The position numbers and the translations under genes are program-made. From contig JBBIJR010000112.1 in assembly GCA_037445875.1 (NCBI GenBank), positions 1 through 8,893 on the forward strand: DNA of 8,893 nt, written 5' to 3'. Positions 5,870 to 8,893 of this stretch are shown piece after piece (the first letter of the stretch is position 1; each line of letters opens with the position of its first letter). The stretch comes from JBBIJR01 sp037445875. Its GTDB lineage: Bacteria > CLD3 > SB21. The notes under the pieces were generated by a model. It made no database searches, had not been told where the DNA came from, and worked only from the letters and a program-made list of their open reading frames with translations.

Positions 5870-6871
5870 ATGGACGATGTACCAACACCGCAGGCCGCTC
5901 CGAACCGCGTGCCGAGCCCCCGCGTACTCGTGGTGGACGACAACGAGGAGATGGTGGACCTGCTGACGGAGTTCCTCAAGGACGCCGGTTACACGGTTCT
6001 CTCCGCGGGCAACGGACGCGAGGCCATCGCCGAGGTCGAACGCGCAAACCCGGACCTGATCCTGATGGACGCGATGATGCCCAACCTGAGCGGTTTCGAG
6101 GTCACGGAGCGGCTGAAGACGCAGGACCATACGCGGTTGATCCCGATCATCATGCTCACGGGTCTGTCGGATGTGAACGATAAGATACGCGGCATCGAAG
6201 CGGGCGTGGATGATTTCATCGTCAAGCCGTTCAACCGGCTGGAACTGCTCACCCGGGTCAAGTCGCTGCTTCGCGTCAAGCAGTACACCGACGAGCTGGA
6301 GAACGCCGAAACGGTGATTTTCAGTCTCGCCCTCGCCGTCGAAGCCAAGGATTCCTACACGGAAGGCCACTGCAGCCGGTTGTCCATTTACGGCGCTCGA
6401 TTAGCGGAGCGTGTCGGCTTGTCCCTGGAGGAGGTCAAAGCCGTCCGGCGCGGCGGGATCCTGCACGACATCGGCAAGATCGCGATTCACGATTCCATCC
6501 TGTTGAAACAGGGGCCGCTGACGCCCGATGAGTATCTGATCATCAAGCAACATCCCGTGATCGGAGAGCGCATCTGTAAGCCCCTGAAGTCGTTGAGCAG
6601 CGTTCTTCCCATTATTCGCAGCCACCAGGAACGCTGGAACGGCAGCGGCTATCCGGACGGACTCGACGGGGAGAATATCCCGATCACGGCCCGTATCATC
6701 ATGACGGTGGACCTGTACGATGCCTTGACCACCAAACGTCCGTACCGGGGTCCGCTCCCGCCGGAGGAAGCTTTTGAGATCATGCGCCGGGAGACCGTGC
6801 AGGGTATGTGGGACCCGCACCTGATGGAAGAATTCATTTCACTGCTGAAAACCAGCAACATCGAACCCTGA
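5870..6871 (+). CDS. Response regulator with HD-GYP cyclic-di-GMP phosphodiesterase domain
   Basis: This 333-residue cytoplasmic protein joins a receiver and an HD-GYP output domain. The receiver (about 18-135) has Asp23-Asp24 for Mg2+, phosphoacceptor Asp67 (LILMDAMMPN), Thr97 and Lys119 (KPF), so it should be phosphorylated by a histidine kinase. The HD-GYP domain (about 145-330) has TEGHCSRL (164-171), LHDIGK (198-203) with His199-Asp200, KQHPVIGE (226-233), HQERWNGSGYPDGL (252-265) and VDLYDALTTKRPYR (280-293). These proteins cleave cyclic-di-GMP and thereby affect motility and biofilm formation. The usual HHE..DG is HQE..NG here, which may alter one metal site. No kinase is adjacent; a CheA elsewhere serving the upstream CheW/MCP genes is a speculative partner. 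The start lies three bases after the queF stop, and the N-terminal 17 residues are a Pro-rich leader. Confidence 0.95.
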   Translation: MDDVPTPQAAPNRVPSPRVLVVDDNEEMVDLLTEFLKDAGYTVLSAGNGREAIAEVERANPDLILMDAMMPNLSGFEVTERLKTQDHTRLIPIIMLTGLSDVNDKIRGIEAGVDDFIVKPFNRLELLTRVKSLLRVKQYTDELENAETVIFSLALAVEAKDSYTEGHCSRLSIYGARLAERVGLSLEEVKAVRRGGILHDIGKIAIHDSILLKQGPLTPDEYLIIKQHPVIGERICKPLKSLSSVLPIIRSHQERWNGSGYPDGLDGENIPITARIIMTVDLYDALTTKRPYRGPLPPEEAFEIMRRETVQGMWDPHLMEEFISLLKTSNIEP

Positions 6872-6885
6872 CCATCTGAGGATTC

Positions 6886-7605
6886 ATGGCCAAATCGCGC
6901 ACTCCCCGGCCGCAGCGATCGGCGGCAAGCAACGAGATCTTCGATCGATCCTACCGCCATGAGGAACCGTGGCGCATTTTCCGCATACTCTCAGAATTCG
7001 TGGAGGGTTTCGAAGAAATGGAGCAGGTGGGGCCCGCCGTTTCCGTGTTCGGATCGGCGCGCACACGCAAAGGCTCGGCCAACTATCAGTTGGGCGAGGA
7101 GATTGGTCGGCAGCTCGTGCGGGCCGGTTATGCGGTGATCACGGGCGGCGGACCGGGTACCATGGAAGCCGCCAATAAAGGCGCCAAGGACGCGGGAGGC
7201 AAGTCTGTGGGGCTGAGCATCGACCTTCCATTCGAACTCGAAGCCAATGCCTACTTGACGCATGAACTGTGGTTCAACTACTTTTTTGTCCGGAAGGTCA
7301 TGTTTGTCAAATACGCGGCGGGATTCATCGTGCTGCCCGGCGGACTGGGTACGCTCGATGAATTCTATGAGGCCATCACGTTGATCCAGACACAGAAGAT
7401 CAAGCCTTTTCCGATCGTCCTCATGGGCCGCGATTACTGGCAGGGCCTGATCGAATGGATGCGCGCCCCCATGTTGAAGAACGGCCTCATCAGCCCGGAG
7501 GATCTGCGCTTGTTCTTTCTCACAGACGACCCGAAGGAGGCCGTCGCGTTCATCCGCGATTTTCACCGCCGGAAGAAGCTTCGGAAGAAGCGCAATGCGC
7601 GTTGA
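6886..7605 (+). CDS. LOG-family (TIGR00730-type) nucleotide phosphoribohydrolase
   Basis: This 239-residue Rossmann-like protein belongs to the LOG ('lysine decarboxylase-like' by old naming) family. Known members cleave the N-glycosidic bond of nucleoside 5'-monophosphates, including cytokinin ribotides and AMP. Visible motifs are VSVFGSART (52-60), ITGGGPGTMEAANKG (85-99), FFVRKVMF (133-140, Arg136 probably catalytic) and PGGLGTLDE (151-159, with Glu159), the family signature. True lysine decarboxylase activity is not expected. The first 45 residues form an N-terminal extension with a probable helix (PWRIFRILSEFVEGFEEM), and the last 12 residues are almost all basic. The ATG at 6886 has GAGGA just upstream at short spacing, 14 bases after the HD-GYP stop. 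The biological substrate is not readable; nucleotide salvage is more likely than hormone synthesis. Confidence 0.92.
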   Translation: MAKSRTPRPQRSAASNEIFDRSYRHEEPWRIFRILSEFVEGFEEMEQVGPAVSVFGSARTRKGSANYQLGEEIGRQLVRAGYAVITGGGPGTMEAANKGAKDAGGKSVGLSIDLPFELEANAYLTHELWFNYFFVRKVMFVKYAAGFIVLPGGLGTLDEFYEAITLIQTQKIKPFPIVLMGRDYWQGLIEWMRAPMLKNGLISPEDLRLFFLTDDPKEAVAFIRDFHRRKKLRKKRNAR

Positions 7606-7629
7606 TCCTCCGGTACGGAATCGACGCAT

Positions 7630-8859
7630 ATGAGCGCACCCGGCCGACATACGACTCCCAGCCTCTTGATTATTTTTCTCACCGCGTTCGTGGATATGGT
7701 GGGGTTCGGCATCATCATTCCCGTGCTGCCGTACTTTGCAGAACACTACGGTGCGGACGGGCTGATGGTCGGTGTACTGACCGCCGTGTTCCTCGTGATG
7801 CAGTTCCTGTCCGCGCCCGTGTGGGGCGTACTGTCGGACCGGTGGGGACGCCGTCCGGTGATCCTCGTGTGTATCTTCGCTTCTGCCGGATCGTACATCC
7901 TGTTTGGGCTTGCGAAGTCGCTCCTGTGGATCTTCGTGGCGCGCATGATAGGGGGTCTGTTTGCGGGAAAGTTCTCCACCATCCAGGCCTACATTGCCGA
8001 TGTGACAACCCGGGAGAACCGTTCGCGGGGCATGGGGTTGTTCGGTGCGGCGTTCGGGCTTGGCTTTATCGTGGGGCCCGCCATCGGAGGCCTGCTGGGC
8101 CGGTATGGATACGATGCTCCGCTGTTCTTCGCGGCCGCGCTGGCAGGACTCAACGGCGCAGTGGCGCTGTTCATGCTCCCCGAGTCGCTGAACGAGGAGA
8201 CCCGCGGGCAGACGGCGTGCCAGGTCTGGACCCGGCTTGGCTTTCGCGCCACACGTGAAGTGCTCGGGCGCCCGGTCGTGATGGCCTCCCTCCTCGTCGG
8301 GGCGGTGTTCAATTTCGCTTTTTCCATGTTGTATTCGACGTTTGCACTGTTCACCGAGCGAGAGTTCGGATTTCACACGGAGGAGACCGGCTATGTCTTC
8401 GCGTACATAGGCGTGATCGGCGCCGTGATTCAGGGCGGACTCATCGGCCGGCTGTCCAGACGGGTGGGGGAGATGAACATGATCAAGGGCGGCCTGGCGA
8501 TGACGGCGGCAGGCATGTTCTTTCTTGGATGTACGGATCACCTCACTCTGCTCGCGGCGGCCGTCACGCTGATGGCCGCCGGCAGCGGATTGTTGACGCC
8601 GGCCCTGTCGGGACTTGTATCGCTGAACACCGCGGAGGAACAACAGGGACAGGTGCTCGGCCTGATGCAGTCCGTGGCCAACCTGGCGCGCATGACCGGG
8701 ATGATTTTTGGAGGGTACTTGTTTGAGACGATATCGATTTGGTCACCGTTCTGGACATCGAGCCTCATCTTGTGTTGCGGGACCGTCTATGCGGTCCTTC
8801 AGTTGAGATCCGATCACCGCCTGGAACGATTGAACTATGCGGGAGACAGCCATGGCTGA
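7630..8859 (+). CDS. MFS transporter, TetA-like drug:H+ antiporter (DHA1 type)
   Basis: This 409-residue inner-membrane protein has about 12 hydrophobic segments in two halves with a cytoplasmic loop at about 184-212. TM1 holds FVDMVGFGIIIPVLP (20-34), where Asp22 corresponds to the conserved TM1 acid of TetA-type exporters. MFS motif A is GVLSDRWGRRP (66-76), repeated in weaker form as GRLSRRVGE (273-281). The antiporter motif C is GLGFIVGPAIGG (143-154). These support proton-driven export; the substrate is unknown, and naming it a tetracycline pump would overreach. The start is 24 bases after the LOG gene with only a weak ribosome site, so it could be co-transcribed or have its own unseen signal. 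The stop overlaps the next gene by eight bases. Confidence 0.93.
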   Translation: MSAPGRHTTPSLLIIFLTAFVDMVGFGIIIPVLPYFAEHYGADGLMVGVLTAVFLVMQFLSAPVWGVLSDRWGRRPVILVCIFASAGSYILFGLAKSLLWIFVARMIGGLFAGKFSTIQAYIADVTTRENRSRGMGLFGAAFGLGFIVGPAIGGLLGRYGYDAPLFFAAALAGLNGAVALFMLPESLNEETRGQTACQVWTRLGFRATREVLGRPVVMASLLVGAVFNFAFSMLYSTFALFTEREFGFHTEETGYVFAYIGVIGAVIQGGLIGRLSRRVGEMNMIKGGLAMTAAGMFFLGCTDHLTLLAAAVTLMAAGSGLLTPALSGLVSLNTAEEQQGQVLGLMQSVANLARMTGMIFGGYLFETISIWSPFWTSSLILCCGTVYAVLQLRSDHRLERLNYAGDSHG

Positions 8860-8893
8860 AGAAAGCAGACAGAAACTGCGCAAAGAGAAGTTT
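8852..8893 (+). CDS. 5' end of a downstream gene (product unresolved; LysS-like start possible)
   Basis: An ATG overlapping the transporter stop by eight bases opens a frame reading MAEESRQKLRKEKF to the window edge. GGGAGA (8841-8846) lies five bases upstream as a good ribosome site. The charged opening resembles the N-terminal helix of class II lysyl-tRNA synthetases, but 14 residues cannot identify a family, so no gene symbol is given. Confidence 0.6.
   Translation, partial: MAEESRQKLRKEKF

Noticed and set aside
5860..5872. QueF fused with or read through into the REC-HD-GYP gene (same frame, TAG plus one codon)
   Set aside because: The two proteins are unrelated in function and each has complete domains; in-frame adjacency occurs by chance one time in three.
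6991..8643. Very long open frame (550 codons) on the - strand
   Set aside because: It runs opposite the LOG and MFS genes, both of which have clear family motifs. Its translation is rich in Arg, His and Gln with no recognisable domain, as expected for an antisense shadow in GC-rich coding DNA.
7630..8859. Tetracycline resistance gene tetA
   Set aside because: The transporter has TetA-like motifs, but many DHA1 exporters do; specificity cannot be read and no resistance context (tetR, transposon) is present.
1..8893. Mobile element, CRISPR array, RNA genes or direct repeats
   Set aside because: I found no transposase, integrase, terminal repeats, spaced repeats or tRNA-like sequence by reading; gene packing is continuous and uniform in direction.

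Overview
This is a dense, GC-rich bacterial chromosomal window in which every supported gene lies on the + strand. Most neighbours overlap or are separated by fewer than 30 bases, so much of it could be one or two long transcription units. The organism cannot be named from the sequence. The C-terminus of the CCA-adding enzyme at the left edge looks most like versions I associate with the Bacteroidota/FCB group. QueF, HD-GYP and the Che-like proteins are compatible with a free-living Gram-negative bacterium. I see no insertion sequence, integrase, tRNA, rRNA, CRISPR array or phage gene.

Layout. (1) 2-406: 3' end of a tRNA CCA-adding enzyme. (2) 375-914: a small exported, probably lipidated protein of unknown function, overlapping its upstream neighbour by 32 bases and the next gene by ATGA. 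(3) 911-4643: a chemosensory block with a CheW with a charged N-terminal extension, a short degenerate second CheW-like protein, a methyl-accepting chemotaxis protein (MCP) with almost no periplasmic part, and a full-length MCP with a Cache-like periplasmic domain. (4) 4659-5366: a HAD-family phosphatase with a TTG start. (5) about 5426-5866: QueF, the last enzyme of preQ1 synthesis. (6) 5870-6871: a REC-HD-GYP response regulator, a likely cyclic-di-GMP phosphodiesterase. (7) 6886-7605: a LOG-family (TIGR00730-type) nucleotide hydrolase. (8) 7630-8859: a 12-TM TetA-like MFS exporter. (9) 8852-8893: the first 14 codons of another gene.

How the genes may work together. Block 3, with the exported protein before it, is the part most likely to act as a system. 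It has two adaptors and two receptors whose hairpin tips carry the same unusual sequence, but no CheA kinase, CheR/CheB adaptation enzymes or stand-alone CheY. It must either use a kinase encoded elsewhere or act without one. The REC-HD-GYP gene downstream is a possible output through cyclic-di-GMP, but two unrelated enzyme genes separate it, so that link is only inferred. The other genes (HAD, QueF, LOG, MFS) look like ordinary housekeeping or nucleotide-salvage genes carried along in the same direction.

There is no gene-free stretch over 300 bases. The largest gap is at most 59 bases, before queF, where the start codon, a weak hairpin and a weak promoter are all uncertain. The most interesting points are the kinase-less CheW-CheW-MCP-MCP block, the degenerate second CheW one codon after an in-frame amber stop, and the sensor-poor MCP with a divergent C-terminal arm.
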